The notes: generated from the sequence alone by a model not told the origin. DNA of 64,000 nucleotides from Luteithermobacter gelatinilyticus (GCF_005849285.1 NZ_CP040517.1:1804501-1868500); one strand, 5' to 3'. Positions 9,679 through 19,297 are shown, numbered from the stretch's first letter. Translations and numbers: made by a program.

Positions 9679-10158
9679 GTGTCCAACGTTCAGAGTCAAT
9701 ATTCCCGACATGATCAGTTTGACGAGACAGGGGCGATCAGGACCAAATCGGCCAGCATATATGAACTGGACCGGGTGCTGGAGCGCCTGGCCGCGGAAGT
9801 CAAAGATCTGGATTTAAACTCCCCCCTGAATTTCAGCTTTATGTGGCATGACATCCCCTTTGCCGGCCAGATCCTGACCCTCAAGGAAAACCGGCTTCAC
9901 GAACTGAACCTTGTCGCCAATATCGGCCATCTGACCTATAGTGCAGAAGATATTGTCCGGCGCCGGAAAATGCTAGAGATCTTTTTGCCGCTTGTCGAAA
10001 AAGGCGAATTCACGATCAACCGCCACAGCCAGATACAGCTTATCGCCCAAACGACTTTCAAGGGCGGCATGCAGGCGAAAAACATTATGACGGCAATCAC
10101 CTTTACCCTGCTCGACATTCAACCGAAATTGCAGGAAATTGCTCACCGCTTTGTCTAG
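9679..10158 (+). CDS. Hypothetical protein ending on a copy of the dispersed repeat
   Basis: This 159-residue soluble protein is not recognised. It begins at GTG, supported by GGAG about nine bases upstream. The middle mixes beta-like and helical stretches (FMWHDIPFAGQILTLKENR, about 53-71); the C-terminal third is helical and ends IAHRFV. There is no signal peptide or membrane helix. The TAG stop is the first three bases of the second 38-bp palindromic repeat, exactly as for the unrelated gene at 254-778. It is divergent from the ABC exporter gene (about 118 bp apart) and converges on the LysM gene. Confidence 0.7.
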   Translation: MSNVQSQYSRHDQFDETGAIRTKSASIYELDRVLERLAAEVKDLDLNSPLNFSFMWHDIPFAGQILTLKENRLHELNLVANIGHLTYSAEDIVRRRKMLEIFLPLVEKGEFTINRHSQIQLIAQTTFKGGMQAKNIMTAITFTLLDIQPKLQEIAHRFV

Positions 10159-10193
10159 AGCGAATTGAGCCAACCTATGCACAATTCACTCTA
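10156..10193. repeat. 38-bp palindromic dispersed repeat, copy 2, inverted relative to copy 1
   Basis: It begins TAGAGCGAATTGAGCC and ends ATGCACAATTCACTCTA. Read on the other strand it matches the element at 776-813 with two mismatches (36/38), including the non-palindromic loop, so both derive from one sequence. The TAG stop of the gene at 9679-10158 lies at its left end, as in copy 1, although the element is flipped. It separates convergent genes. Confidence 0.85.
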
Positions 10194-10220
10194 AGATCAG
10201 GCGGAAGAGCCGGACAGAGG

Positions 10221-11309
10221 TCAGCTACCAGCCGTCGCCTCTTCCTGTTCTGGTTTTTGAGGCAGGGTGAATTTCTGACCGGGATAGATCAGATCCGGGT
10301 CGCGAATAATATCCCGGTTGGCGCCGAAGATGAGCGTATAATGAAAACCGGAGCCATAAAGTTTGCGGGCGATATGCCACAGACTATTGCCCGGACGCAC
10401 TACAATTTCGCCCTTCGCCCGGTTCGGATCCATTTTCAGGGCCGGGTCAAAGGGTTGTTCGATGCGCACTTCCACATCGTCCCCTTCCAGAAGCTGATCC
10501 AGCCGCAGAACATGTTCGCCGGGACCAAGGTGATGGTTAAATGTCAGGGTCCAGTTGCCGTCCTCATCCCCGGTCACTTCGCCAAGATAGCCGTTATCCA
10601 GATAAACACGAACAGAGCTGCCCGGCGCGGAGGTTCCGGAAATCATTACCTTGCCTGCATCGTCATAATCCAGAGAGTCAAGGCCCAGCCCCTTGGTCAT
10701 ATCCCCCAGGTTAACCCGGGCAGGTTTTTGCAATACTTTGCTAGGCCCGTGACCGGCGCGCGGGCTCAAAATCGCCACCACACCTTCCGTTTCGTCATCA
10801 ATAAAACGTTGTTCATCCCGCTCGGGTACCGCCACAATAACCACGTCGCTGGAATAAATGTCAAAATGCCCCGGCATCTGGGATTTCAGGCTCAGCTCCG
10901 TCGGACCGCTGGGCAGGGGATCGTCAAAAATCAACACCCATTCGCCATTGCGGTCGGCGACGGCCGCACCGATCTGCCTGTCCCAGGCATAGACATAAAC
11001 ATCGCTGTTGGGTTCCGCCCGACCCGCAATCACTCCCGTGCCGTTACGGCTGATCCGCACAATATCAAATGTTGGGATAATGGTTTCGGCCACCTCATCG
11101 GGGGCGATTTCCACCTGGGTGGTTTTTACTTCTTCTTCACTGAGCCTGTCAGAGGTAAAAAAATCCGTCCGGTCGCCGTCCAAAAAGAAAATAATCCAGA
11201 TTACAGCGCACACCGCCACCACAGCGAGTAGAACCAAGCTTACTTTCAAGGCCCAGTCCGAACTGCCGGTGTCTCTTCTCTGCGGTGTTTTCCTGAATTG
11301 CTCAGCCAA
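10221..11309 (-). CDS. Membrane-anchored LysM protein with Ig-like repeats
   Basis: A 362-residue protein with a cytoplasmic N-terminus, one membrane helix (about 22-42) and an extracytoplasmic part. Two Ig-like segments share the pattern V-I-(A/S)-G-(R/T)-A/S-x-P-x-S-x-V-x-V-Y followed by G-x-W (about 92-130 and 209-245), as in bacterial Big-type repeats. The C-terminus (about 304-350) is a LysM peptidoglycan-binding domain: VRPGNSLWHIARKLYG and YPGQKFTLP. The likely location is the inner-membrane outer face, touching the cell wall. Similar LysM/Ig proteins are widespread in alphaproteobacteria; a specific role is not known. Gene is transcribed toward the dispersed repeat at 10156-10193. Confidence 0.88.
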   Translation of the reverse strand: MAEQFRKTPQRRDTGSSDWALKVSLVLLAVVAVCAVIWIIFFLDGDRTDFFTSDRLSEEEVKTTQVEIAPDEVAETIIPTFDIVRISRNGTGVIAGRAEPNSDVYVYAWDRQIGAAVADRNGEWVLIFDDPLPSGPTELSLKSQMPGHFDIYSSDVVIVAVPERDEQRFIDDETEGVVAILSPRAGHGPSKVLQKPARVNLGDMTKGLGLDSLDYDDAGKVMISGTSAPGSSVRVYLDNGYLGEVTGDEDGNWTLTFNHHLGPGEHVLRLDQLLEGDDVEVRIEQPFDPALKMDPNRAKGEIVVRPGNSLWHIARKLYGSGFHYTLIFGANRDIIRDPDLIYPGQKFTLPQKPEQEEATAGS

Positions 11310-11613
11310 AAAATTATACCGATATTACTTACATGACACATCATTCATATATAACGCCTGCCCCGGACTTTCCAGACTGAATTTGAATTTCTGGATCAGC
11401 GTAGCCTTAAAAATATTTTCTATCGTCAAATTTCGGCAAAACTATGTCTGTAGCTTGAGAGTGAAAAATGGTATTTTAATAGAATGAGTATTACAGCTTA
11501 TGCAGACCTTTATGCAGTCTGGACTTCTTCCAACCCGACCTTTTGCAGCCCGATTTTTCTCGGTCTGAGACATTCCCGTACAAACAGAATCTGAACATGT
11601 TGAAAGGACGTAT
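11310..11613. other. Intergenic region between divergent LysM and LOG genes
   Basis: This 304-bp AT-rich stretch separates two divergent starts and must hold both promoters. AAAGGA lies eight bases before the LOG start. A GCAGACC / GCAGTCTGG imperfect repeat occurs near 11502-11521. No gene, tRNA or clear operator was found in it. Confidence 0.5.
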
Positions 11614-12198
11614 ATGGCAACAATAAAATCTCTGTGTGTGTATTGCGGCTCCCGAACCGGGAATAAAGAAAGCTATAAGATGCTGGCAGAACAGCTTGGC
11701 CAGATTCTGGCAGCAAACCACATTCGCCTGGTCTATGGCGGCGGTAGTATCGGTCTTATGGGAATTGTCGCCCGCAGCGTCATGGCCCATGGCGGAAAAG
11801 TGACTGGCATTATTCCACGTCATCTGGACATCCAGGAAGTGGGGGAAAAAAACATTACCCAGCGCATTGTGGTCAACAACATGCATGAAAGAAAACGCCA
11901 GATGTTCGATCATGCCGATGGTTTTGTCATCCTTCCCGGCAGCATCGGTACACTGGACGAAACCATTGAAATGATCACCTGGAAACAACTGCACCTGCAT
12001 GACAAACCCATTGTACTGATTAATCACAACGGGTATTGGGACCCCCTTCTGGACATGCTGCGTGATATTGTATCCGAAGGTTTCATGAACAATGGCACCC
12101 TGTCCCTGTTTGAAGTGGTGGATACTGCCGAAGAAGTCTTACCCCTGCTGCGCACCCTGCCCGAACCGCGCATAGATCCGAAAAACACCCTTTTTTAG
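11614..12198 (+). CDS. LOG-family nucleotide phosphoribohydrolase-like protein
   Basis: A 194-residue Rossmann-type protein of the family once called lysine decarboxylase and now known as LOG, whose studied members release a base from nucleoside 5'-monophosphates. The N-terminal CVYCGSRTG, the phosphate-binding YGGGSIGLMG (about 41-50) and the arginine segment HERKRQM (about 91-97) are typical. The hallmark PGGxGTxxE is changed to PGSIGTLDE (Ser110 for the second glycine). The start ATG has AAAGGA upstream. Whether it acts on cytokinin-like nucleotides or ordinary nucleotides cannot be told. Confidence 0.9.
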   Translation: MATIKSLCVYCGSRTGNKESYKMLAEQLGQILAANHIRLVYGGGSIGLMGIVARSVMAHGGKVTGIIPRHLDIQEVGEKNITQRIVVNNMHERKRQMFDHADGFVILPGSIGTLDETIEMITWKQLHLHDKPIVLINHNGYWDPLLDMLRDIVSEGFMNNGTLSLFEVVDTAEEVLPLLRTLPEPRIDPKNTLF

Positions 12199-12345
12199 AC
12201 CGATTCTGTTGTTTCGGGACTTCCCTGATGGCAAGTCCGGTGTTATGTTGCGCCACACAACGGAGCAACCCACCTGCTCTGACAAGAACCATTTCCGACA
12301 ACCCGGCAATCATCAGATTGCCATTGAAGCGAATAAGGGGTCATT

Positions 12346-13560
12346 ATGGCTAAAATTAAAGTTGACAACCCTGTCGTCGAGCTTGACGGCGACGAAATGA
12401 CACGCATCATCTGGGCCTGGATCAAGGAGCGCCTGATCCATCCCTATCTGGATATTGATCTGCATTATTACGATCTTGGCATTCAGAAACGTGATGAAAC
12501 AGACGACCAGATCACGGTCGATGCCGCCAACGCCATCAAGGAGATTGGCGTTGGTGTGAAATGCGCCACGATTACCCCTGACGAAGCCCGCGTAAAGGAA
12601 TTCGGCCTGAAACGCATGTACCGTTCTCCCAACGGCACCATCCGGAACATTCTCGGCGGGACCGTGTTCCGCCAACCGATTATTTGCAGCAACATTCCGC
12701 GGCTGGTGCCCGGCTGGACCGATCCGATTGTCATTGGCCGTCATGCCTTCGGTGACCAGTATCGCGCCACCGATTTTGTGGTGCCGGGCAAGGGCCGTCT
12801 GACCATCAAATTTGAGCCGGAAGACGGCGGCGAGGTGATCGAGCATGAGGTTTTCCAGTTCCCGGGCGGCGGGGTCGCCATGTCCATGTACAATCTGGAT
12901 GAAAGCATTCGCGATTTTGCCCGCGCCTGCATGAACTATGGTCTGGATATGGGCTGGCCGGTCTATCTCAGCACCAAGAACACCATCCTGAAAGCCTATG
13001 ACGGGCGTTTCAAGGATCTGTTCCAAGAAGTTTATGAAAACGAATTCGCCGACAAGTTTGAAAAAGCCGGTATCACCTATGAACATCGTCTGATCGACGA
13101 TATGGTGGCCTGCGCCCTGAAATGGAACGGCAAATTCGTCTGGGCCTGTAAAAACTATGATGGCGACGTACAGTCCGACACCGTGGCACAAGGGTTTGGT
13201 TCCCTGGGCTTGATGACCTCCCGCCTGATGACGCCGGACGGGAAAGTCGTGGAATCAGAAGCCGCCCACGGCACCGTGACCCGGCACTATCGCATGCACC
13301 AGGCTGGCGAAGAAACCTCCACCAACCCCATTGCATCCATCTTTGCCTGGACCGGCGGTCTGAAACATCGTGCCAAACTGGACAACAATGAAAAACTGGC
13401 CAATTTTGCCGAGACACTGGAAAAAGTCTGTGTCGATACGGTCCAATCCGGCTATATGACCAAGGACCTGGCCCTGCTGGTGGGACCGGATCAGAGCTGG
13501 CTGACCACCGGCAAATTCTTTGACAAGATTGACGAGAACCTGAAAGCCGCCATGGCCTGA
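12346..13560 (+). CDS. icd: Isocitrate dehydrogenase, NADP-dependent
   Basis: This TCA-cycle enzyme oxidises isocitrate to 2-oxoglutarate with NADP. The 404-residue protein belongs to the eukaryote-like subfamily common in alphaproteobacteria: N-terminal [16 protein letters not shown], substrate loop [13 protein letters not shown] (about 93-105), [14 protein letters not shown] (about 303-316) and [16 protein letters not shown] precedes the ATG by six bases. It is a single-gene unit followed by a good terminator at 13583-13610. Confidence 0.97.
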   Translation: MAKIKVDNPVVELDGDEMTRIIWAWIKERLIHPYLDIDLHYYDLGIQKRDETDDQITVDAANAIKEIGVGVKCATITPDEARVKEFGLKRMYRSPNGTIRNILGGTVFRQPIICSNIPRLVPGWTDPIVIGRHAFGDQYRATDFVVPGKGRLTIKFEPEDGGEVIEHEVFQFPGGGVAMSMYNLDESIRDFARACMNYGLDMGWPVYLSTKNTILKAYDGRFKDLFQEVYENEFADKFEKAGITYEHRLIDDMVACALKWNGKFVWACKNYDGDVQSDTVAQGFGSLGLMTSRLMTPDGKVVESEAAHGTVTRHYRMHQAGEETSTNPIASIFAWTGGLKHRAKLDNNEKLANFAETLEKVCVDTVQSGYMTKDLALLVGPDQSWLTTGKFFDKIDENLKAAMA

Positions 13561-13582
13561 TCAGGGAAAAAATCCAATGTTG

Positions 13583-13610
13583 AGGCCCGCCGCTCCGGTG
13601 GGCCTTTTTA
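13583..13610 (+). terminator. Rho-independent terminator after icd
   Basis: The 9-bp stem AGGCCCGCC / GGTGGGCCT has one G-T pair and the loop GCTCC, followed directly by TTTTTA. It lies about 20 bp after the icd stop and before the 3' end of the convergent channel gene. Confidence 0.85.
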
Positions 13611-13631
13611 TATCTCTTGTTATATCTCTTG
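13608..13631. repeat. 12-bp tandem duplication at the end of the channel gene
   Basis: TTATATCTCTTG occurs twice in a row (13608-13619, 13620-13631). The second copy encodes the last codons and stop of the channel gene on the minus strand; the first copy lies just beyond the stop, next to the icd terminator. Confidence 0.85.
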
Positions 13632-14819
13632 GGACGGGTCCTCCTCCGGCTGGCCGTAATCCTCCATGATCCAAGCCTGTTCCCGGATCCGCCGGTTCAA
13701 TGTCGGATGGTTTTCCATCAAATGGTGAAAGTCATTGGCTTCCAAAACCAGGAGCTGACAGCGGGACTTGGCGATATAACTGGCCGGAAGCACCGTATTT
13801 TCATACAAGGAGCGCGCCCCGAAAAACGCCCCTTCCTTCAGGGTTACCACCCCCTTCCGGTCGCGACGCGCCACTTCCCCCGAAACAATCAGATACATGC
13901 GTTCGGCTTTGTCCCCCATATGCGCAATCAGCTTGCCTTCCGCAACCACCCGCGAGCGCAGATATTTGGCAATGGTAGTGATCAGCGAGGCATCCAGCCC
14001 CCGAAACAACGGCACGCTGGCCACCAACCCCCAACGCACCACAAATTCCCGTCGATGGATTTCGCTGGAAAATCCCGAAGCAATAATGGCAATGGGCAAG
14101 GCAAACATCCCCAGACCGAACAACATGACAAAACTGCCGAAGAATTTGCCCGCCACGGTGACCGGCACCACATCGCCATAGCCTACGGTGGTCAGGGTGG
14201 CAATCGCCCACCACATGGCTTTGGGGATGTTACCGAAATGCTCTGGCTGGGCATGGCGTTCCAGATAATAGATCAGGGTCGCGGAAAACAGAATGAGCCC
14301 CAGCATAATAATCAGCGCCGCCAGCAGCGCCCGGCGTTCCTCGTAAATCACATTGGCAAGAGTGCCCAGCGCCGGGGAATAGCGCATCAGTTTGAACAAC
14401 CTCAGAAAACGGAACACCCGCAGAATTCTGAAATCAATGCCCAAAAAGGAAAACATCACGGTCGGCGCAATGGCGATAAAGTCAATAATCATCAGGGGGG
14501 TGAACAGAAAGCGCCCCCGGAAGGCGGCCTGTCCACTGGCATCAGGACTTTGCCGGTATTCCACACATACCCAAACCCTGAGCAGATATTCGATCCCAAA
14601 AATTATCAGGGAAAAAAATTCAAACCACAAGAATTCAATGTGGTAGTTCTGCTCCAGCGGCTGCACGGTCTCCAGCGCGACAGCAATAATATTCAACAGG
14701 ATCAGCAACACCATAAAAACATCAAAAATCAGCCCTGCAGATGTGCGCGTGCCGCCAATCTCCATGATTTCAAAAAGTCTGCGTCTCAGCCCCCTGCCCC
14801 GCGCCTGCATGGTTTTCAT
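13620..14819 (-). CDS. Voltage-sensor-type K+ channel with cyclic-nucleotide-binding-like domain
   Basis: A six-helix ion channel. The arginine-rich S4 segment FRILRVFRFLRLFKLMR (about 130-146) and the pore with the K+ filter TVGYGD (about 211-216) are clear. A C-terminal domain (about 265-385) has the cNMP-binding fold pattern, but the usual glutamate in FGE is alanine (FFGARSLY) and the usual arginine of the phosphate cassette is missing (NTVLPASY), so ligand binding is doubtful. The start chosen is the ATG at 14819, because GGAGG lies five bases upstream; an upstream in-frame ATG at 14846 would add nine residues and lacks a site. It converges on icd and lies downstream of alaS, with a terminator between. 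Confidence 0.9.
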   Translation of the reverse strand: MKTMQARGRGLRRRLFEIMEIGGTRTSAGLIFDVFMVLLILLNIIAVALETVQPLEQNYHIEFLWFEFFSLIIFGIEYLLRVWVCVEYRQSPDASGQAAFRGRFLFTPLMIIDFIAIAPTVMFSFLGIDFRILRVFRFLRLFKLMRYSPALGTLANVIYEERRALLAALIIMLGLILFSATLIYYLERHAQPEHFGNIPKAMWWAIATLTTVGYGDVVPVTVAGKFFGSFVMLFGLGMFALPIAIIASGFSSEIHRREFVVRWGLVASVPLFRGLDASLITTIAKYLRSRVVAEGKLIAHMGDKAERMYLIVSGEVARRDRKGVVTLKEGAFFGARSLYENTVLPASYIAKSRCQLLVLEANDFHHLMENHPTLNRRIREQAWIMEDYGQPEEDPSQEI

Positions 14820-14833
14820 ATCCCCTCCAGAAA

Positions 14834-14861
14834 ACAAAAAGGCCACCGTTACGGCAGCCTT
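14834..14861 (-). terminator. Terminator after alaS
   Basis: On the minus strand AAGGCTGCCG pairs with CGGTGGCCTT (10 bp with two G-U pairs, loop TAA), followed by TTTTTG. It lies 14 bp past the alaS stop and upstream of the ribosome site of the channel gene, so it separates the two units. Confidence 0.8.
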
Positions 14862-14874
14862 CTTGGCCTCACTC

Positions 14875-17529
14875 TCACATGTCGCGGAGCAGCCCCTCCA
14901 CGGCGTTTAACGCCTCTTGCGCCCTGGTCCCGTCAGGTCCGCCGGCCTGCGCCATGTCCGGGCGACCGCCGCCACCCTTGCCGCCAACCGCCGCCGCCCC
15001 GGCCCGCACCAAATCGACCGCATTGATGCGTTCCTTGAGGTCATCGGTCACTGCCGTCAACACGGCAGCCTTGCCGTCATTGACCGCCACGAACGCAATC
15101 ACGCCGGACCCGATCCGGTCTTTGGCGGCATCGGCCAGCCCCCGCAGATCCTTTGCTGGTACGCCGTCCAGCACCTGTCCGAGAAAGTTATAGGCTCCGA
15201 CTGTCCGGATTTCCGGTCCTCCGGCCGTCCCGCTGCCGCCCATGGCGATTTTCTTGCGCAGATCCGCAATTTCCTTTTCCAGGGCCTTGCGTTCCTCCAG
15301 CAGGTTTTTCACCCGCTCCGGCAACTGCTGCACCGAAATTTTCAGCAGCGCCGTGGCCTCCTGCAACAGGTCCTCTTCCTGTGCCACAAAATTCAGTGCT
15401 GCCGCGCCGGTCACTGCCTCGATACGCCGCACCCCGGCGGACACGGCGCCTTCGGAAATGATTTTAAACAGGCCAATATCGCCGGTACGGCGCACATGGG
15501 TTCCACCACATAATTCAACGGAAAAATTGTCCTTGCCCGCTGTAGTCGCTCCCAAAGACACAACCCGTACCTCATCGCCGTATTTTTCACCGAACAGGGC
15601 GATAGCGCCGGCCGCAATGGCCTCGTCTGGTGTCATCAGATGGGTAACCACCTCGCTGTTCTGACGGATCACCTCATTCACCTGCTCTTCCACGGCCCGG
15701 AGCTCCTTATGGCTCAACGCCTTGGAATGGCTGATGTCAAAGCGCAACCGATCGGGGGCCACCAGTGACCCCTTCTGTGTCACGTGCTCGCCCAATATAT
15801 TGCGCAACGCGGCATGCAGAATATGAGTGGCAGAATGGTTGGCCCGCAGCTTGTCGCGGTTTTCCTCATCCACTTCCAGATGAACAATATCTCCCACCGA
15901 AACGCTGCCCTGTTTCACCACACCATGATGTACATGCAGCGCCCCAAGCTGTTTTGACGTGTCCTGCACCTCGATCAGCAGACCGTCTGGCCCGGTGATC
16001 ATGCCCACATCCCCCATTTGACCACCAGATTCACCATAAAACGGGGTCTGGTTGGTGATCACGGCCACCTTATCGCCCTGGCCTGCCGCAAGGATTTGTT
16101 TTCCTCCCACCACAAGATCAAGCACCTTGCCTTCGGATGTGGTCGAATTGTAGCCTACAAATTCCGTGGCCCCATGTTTTTCCCGCGCCTCGAACCATAT
16201 GTCATCTGTGGCGGTCTCACCGGACCCTTTCCAGGCGGCGCGGGCTTCGGCTTTCTGTTTTTCCATGGCCTTGTGGAAACCGGCCTCATCCACACTCAAC
16301 CCCTTGCTCCGCAAGGCATCCTGGGTCAAATCCAGTGGAAAACCATAGGTATCATACAGCCGGAACGCCACTTCACCCGGCAAGGCTCCCCCTTCACCCA
16401 GGCGGGAAACTTCTTCATCCAGAAGCTTAAGGCCGCGCTCTAGCGTATTTTTAAACCTTGTTTCTTCCAGTTTAAGGGTTTCTCTAATCAGCGCCTCGGC
16501 CCGGGTCAGTTCCGGATAGGCCTGTCCCATTTGCGCCATAAGCGCAGGTACCAGCCGGTACATCAGCGGTTCGCTGCACCCGATCATATGGGCATGACGC
16601 ATGGCCCGACGCATGATCCGCCGCAGCACATATCCGCGCCCTTCATTGGACGGCAAAACACCGTCGGCGATCAGGAAACAGCAGGCCCGCAAATGATCCG
16701 CAATCACCCGATGGGACACATTGTGATCGCCATATGGGGCCACGCCGCTGAGTTCCGCGGAGGTTTCGATGAGATGGCGGAACAGGTCGGTTTCGTAATT
16801 GTCGTGGACCCCCTGCAAGACGGCGGCAATCCGTTCCAATCCCATGCCCGTATCAATGGACGGTTTGGGCAACGCGACCCTGTTGCCACCGGCCTGCTGG
16901 TCATACTGCATAAACACCAGATTCCAGATCTCCACAAAGCGGTCCCCGTCTTCCTCCGCACTGCCTGGTGGGCCGCCCGGAATATCCGCCCCATGATCAT
17001 AAAAAATCTCGGAACAGGGACCGCACGGACCGGTATCTCCCATGGACCAGAAATTGTCTGCAGTGGCAATACGCACGATCCGTTCTTCCGGCAAACCGGA
17101 TATTTTCCGCCACAGGTCATAAGCCTCGTCATCCTCGTGATAGACTGTAACCATGAGCCTGTCTGCCGGCAGGTCATATCCTTTGGTAATCAGATCCCAG
17201 GCGTAAAAAATAGCTTTTTCCTTGAAATAATCACCAAAGGAGAAATTCCCCAGCATTTCAAAAAAGGTGTGGTGACGGGCGGTATACCCCACATTGTCCA
17301 GATCGTTGTGCTTGCCGCCTGCGCGCACACATTTCTGACTGGATGCCGCACGTACATAATCGCGCCGCTCCACGCCGGTAAACACATTCTTGAACGGCAC
17401 CATGCCCGCATTGGTGAACATCAGGGTCGGATCGTTATGAGGCACCAACGGGCTGCTGGGCACGATCTCATGGTCGTTTTTTGCAAAATACTCCAAAAAA
17501 GCACTGCGGATGTCGTTGGTGCCTTTCAT
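14875..17529 (-). CDS. alaS: Alanyl-tRNA synthetase
   Basis: This enzyme charges tRNA-Ala and edits mischarged serine and glycine. The 884-residue length is standard. The class II catalytic core opens with [20 protein letters not shown] and [16 protein letters not shown]; the editing domain carries [12 protein letters not shown] (about 561-572) with the zinc-site CGGTHV (about 664-669); the C-terminal DHHA1/Ala domain ends with a glycine-rich segment ([16 protein letters not shown]). It is transcribed downstream of recA but 418 bp away, with a terminator in the gap, so it has its own promoter. Confidence 0.98.
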   Translation of the reverse strand: MKGTNDIRSAFLEYFAKNDHEIVPSSPLVPHNDPTLMFTNAGMVPFKNVFTGVERRDYVRAASSQKCVRAGGKHNDLDNVGYTARHHTFFEMLGNFSFGDYFKEKAIFYAWDLITKGYDLPADRLMVTVYHEDDEAYDLWRKISGLPEERIVRIATADNFWSMGDTGPCGPCSEIFYDHGADIPGGPPGSAEEDGDRFVEIWNLVFMQYDQQAGGNRVALPKPSIDTGMGLERIAAVLQGVHDNYETDLFRHLIETSAELSGVAPYGDHNVSHRVIADHLRACCFLIADGVLPSNEGRGYVLRRIMRRAMRHAHMIGCSEPLMYRLVPALMAQMGQAYPELTRAEALIRETLKLEETRFKNTLERGLKLLDEEVSRLGEGGALPGEVAFRLYDTYGFPLDLTQDALRSKGLSVDEAGFHKAMEKQKAEARAAWKGSGETATDDIWFEAREKHGATEFVGYNSTTSEGKVLDLVVGGKQILAAGQGDKVAVITNQTPFYGESGGQMGDVGMITGPDGLLIEVQDTSKQLGALHVHHGVVKQGSVSVGDIVHLEVDEENRDKLRANHSATHILHAALRNILGEHVTQKGSLVAPDRLRFDISHSKALSHKELRAVEEQVNEVIRQNSEVVTHLMTPDEAIAAGAIALFGEKYGDEVRVVSLGATTAGKDNFSVELCGGTHVRRTGDIGLFKIISEGAVSAGVRRIEAVTGAAALNFVAQEEDLLQEATALLKISVQQLPERVKNLLEERKALEKEIADLRKKIAMGGSGTAGGPEIRTVGAYNFLGQVLDGVPAKDLRGLADAAKDRIGSGVIAFVAVNDGKAAVLTAVTDDLKERINAVDLVRAGAAAVGGKGGGGRPDMAQAGGPDGTRAQEALNAVEGLLRDM

Positions 17530-17947
17530 ATATGCCTTACCCTTTCTGTCACTTATCTGCGGGACCGGGGGTCAGATCCGTCGAATTGGCCCTTTCCCCT
17601 CGGTGCCATCACCCTTACATCTTGATAGCCTTTTACCTTGTGCCCCTTTCCCTGTCCAGTGCTGTCTCATGGGGAACCACACCCCGGAACTCTATCTGGA
17701 ATCATATCATGTCTTTTATCCTACTGATATATCCCCGGCATGCTTGTAAACAGTTTACAGTGAAGTGTTATGAGATGGCTTCCAGACCTGGTCAGTCCAG
17801 TGTGGGGAACGTGAAGTTCCTGTCATTAATTATAGAAATAGAAAAGACATATAAAAAATGCCGCAGGTGAACATGTAAACACGTAGACATGTAAAAAAGG
17901 CGCCGCATGGCGACGCCTGAAAGTCGGATTAAAACCCGGAAACTCTC
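17530..17947. other. Intergenic region between alaS and recA with palindrome
   Basis: This 418-bp stretch holds the alaS promoter, the recA terminator and no convincing gene. Two elements are visible: a perfect palindrome GGAAC-GTGAA-GTTCC at 17806-17820, and a direct repeat ACATGTAAA at 17871 and 17887, 16 bp apart. The palindrome may be an operator for alaS; nothing identifies the regulator. Confidence 0.5.
17893..17918 (-). terminator. Rho-independent terminator after recA
   Basis: On the minus strand AGGCGTCG pairs with CGGCGCCT (8 bp, one G-U), with loop CCATG and the run TTTTTT. It begins 30 bp after the recA stop. Confidence 0.88.
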
Positions 17948-19018
17948 TTACTCCTCGTCTGCGACTGCCCCGCCGTCTTTCAGCATAACCTCGTCCAGAA
18001 TGCCGGAATTTTTCCGCACGGCCTGTTCAATGGCCTGGGCAACTTCCGGGTTTTCCTTAAGAAACCGTTTGGCGTTTTCCCGGCCCTGGCCGATCCGCTG
18101 GCTGTCATAGGAATACCAGGATCCGGACTTTTCCACGACCCCGGCCTTGACCCCGAGATCAATCAGTTCACCGGTTTTGGAAATACCTTCCCCGTACATA
18201 ATGTCAAATTCTACCGTTTTGAACGGTGGGGCCACCTTGTTCTTGACCACCTTGACCTTGGTCTGATTCCCGACGATTTCGTCCTTTTCCTTGATGGCGC
18301 CCGTCCGACGAATGTCCAGACGCACCGACGCATAAAACTTCAGCGCATTACCGCCGGTGGTAGTTTCCGGACTGCCATACATAACACCGATCTTCATGCG
18401 GATCTGGTTGATGAAAATCACCATGCATTTGGACCGGGAAATGGAACCGGTCAGTTTCCTGAGGGCCTGGCTCATCAAGCGGGCCTGCAGCCCCACATGG
18501 GAATCCCCCATTTCCCCCTCCAGTTCGGCGCGCGGGGTGAGCGCGGCCACACTGTCGATCACCAGGAGGTCCACCGCTCCGGAGCGCACCAGCGTATCGG
18601 CAATCTCCAGCGCCTGTTCCCCGGTGTCCGGCTGGGAAATCAGCAATTCATCAATATCCACCCCCAACTTGCGGGCATAAACCGGGTCCAGGGCATGTTC
18701 CGCATCCACAAAAGCCGCCACACCACCAGCCCGCTGAATTTCCGAGGCCACATGCAACGCCAGCGTGGTTTTCCCGGAGCTTTCCGGACCATAAATTTCA
18801 ATAATTCGTCCTTTGGGCAATCCGCCAATGCCGAGCGCAATATCCAGACCGAGGGAGCCGGTGGAAACGGCCTCGATATCCACGGCCGTATTGTTCTGCC
18901 CCAGCTTCATGACCGATCCCTTGCCAAAAGCCCGTTCAATCTGCCCCAAGGCCGCTTCGAGCGCTTTTTGTTTATCCATGTTTTCCTGTCCGACCAGTTT
19001 TAATTGTGTTGTCGCCAT
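17948..19018 (-). CDS. recA: Recombinase A
   Basis: RecA forms filaments on single-stranded DNA, drives homologous recombination and triggers LexA self-cleavage. The 356-residue protein has Walker [10 protein letters not shown] (about 80-88), the core [20 protein letters not shown], loop L2 around [20 protein letters not shown], and the acidic C-terminus VADEE. The frame starts [24 protein letters not shown] (given in part); alphaproteobacterial RecA often starts near the second methionine, so the first 13 residues may be an extension. It is a single-gene unit, with its own terminator and an AT-rich upstream region holding a candidate LexA operator. Confidence 0.98.
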   Translation of the reverse strand: MATTQLKLVGQENMDKQKALEAALGQIERAFGKGSVMKLGQNNTAVDIEAVSTGSLGLDIALGIGGLPKGRIIEIYGPESSGKTTLALHVASEIQRAGGVAAFVDAEHALDPVYARKLGVDIDELLISQPDTGEQALEIADTLVRSGAVDLLVIDSVAALTPRAELEGEMGDSHVGLQARLMSQALRKLTGSISRSKCMVIFINQIRMKIGVMYGSPETTTGGNALKFYASVRLDIRRTGAIKEKDEIVGNQTKVKVVKNKVAPPFKTVEFDIMYGEGISKTGELIDLGVKAGVVEKSGSWYSYDSQRIGQGRENAKRFLKENPEVAQAIEQAVRKNSGILDEVMLKDGGAVADEE

Positions 19019-19080
19019 GTTGCGTCTCCTCTTATTCCATAGCCTGTGGCAGGTTGCAAACAGGTATAATGTACACTATT

Positions 19081-19100
19081 TGTTCTATTTTACAAGAACA
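19081..19100. promoter_or_regulatory. Candidate LexA operator upstream of recA
   Basis: A perfect inverted repeat TGTTCT-N8-AGAACA lies about 63-82 bp before the recA start codon, in a strongly AT-rich stretch. Known alphaproteobacterial LexA boxes are direct repeats GTTC-N7-GTTC; that form was not found here. The GTTC/GAAC content and position make this the best SOS-box candidate, but the arrangement is inverted. Confidence 0.45.
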
Positions 19101-19147
19101 TTTTTAACTTATTGTTTTTAAATTGTAAAACATAAAATATTCGATAA

Positions 19148-19159
19148 ATGTTCTCGTAA
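19148..19159. promoter_or_regulatory. Second ATGTTCTYGTAA site upstream of recA
   Basis: ATGTTCTCGTAA matches, in opposite orientation, ATGTTCTTGTAA read on the minus strand at 19090-19101 (11 of 12). The second copy lies inside and beside the inverted repeat at 19081-19100. Two copies of a 12-mer in one promoter region suggest protein binding at both. Confidence 0.4.
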
Positions 19160-19180
19160 CGTGAAAAAATCAACAACATA

Positions 19181-19208
19181 AAAAAGCGCGCCTTGAGACA
19201 AAACGCGC
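19181..19208 (-). terminator. Possible terminator after cckA
   Basis: On the minus strand GCGCG pairs with CGCGC across a 13-base loop and is followed by TTTTTT. The stem is short, so this is tentative. It lies about 90 bp past the cckA stop. Confidence 0.45.
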
Positions 19209-19255
19209 CAGAATCAAGCAGAATCAAGAATCAAACAGAATCAAGCAGAATCAAA
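19209..19255. repeat. Nested tandem repeat of CAGAATCAAG
   Basis: The 10-mer CAGAATCAAG occurs as two adjacent pairs (19209-19228 and 19236-19255, the last copy ending in A), offset by 27 bp with AATCAAA between. It fills the space between the possible cckA terminator and the cckA stop. It looks like repeated slippage or duplication, not a coding sequence. Confidence 0.8.
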
Positions 19256-19297
19256 TCGAAACAGCCAAACCAAAAAAGGACGGGCCGGCAACCGCAC

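Noticed and set aside
13617-15026. 469-codon frame across the channel gene and alaS end
   Set aside because: Antisense to two clear genes; Pro/His/Arg-rich tail typical of noise.
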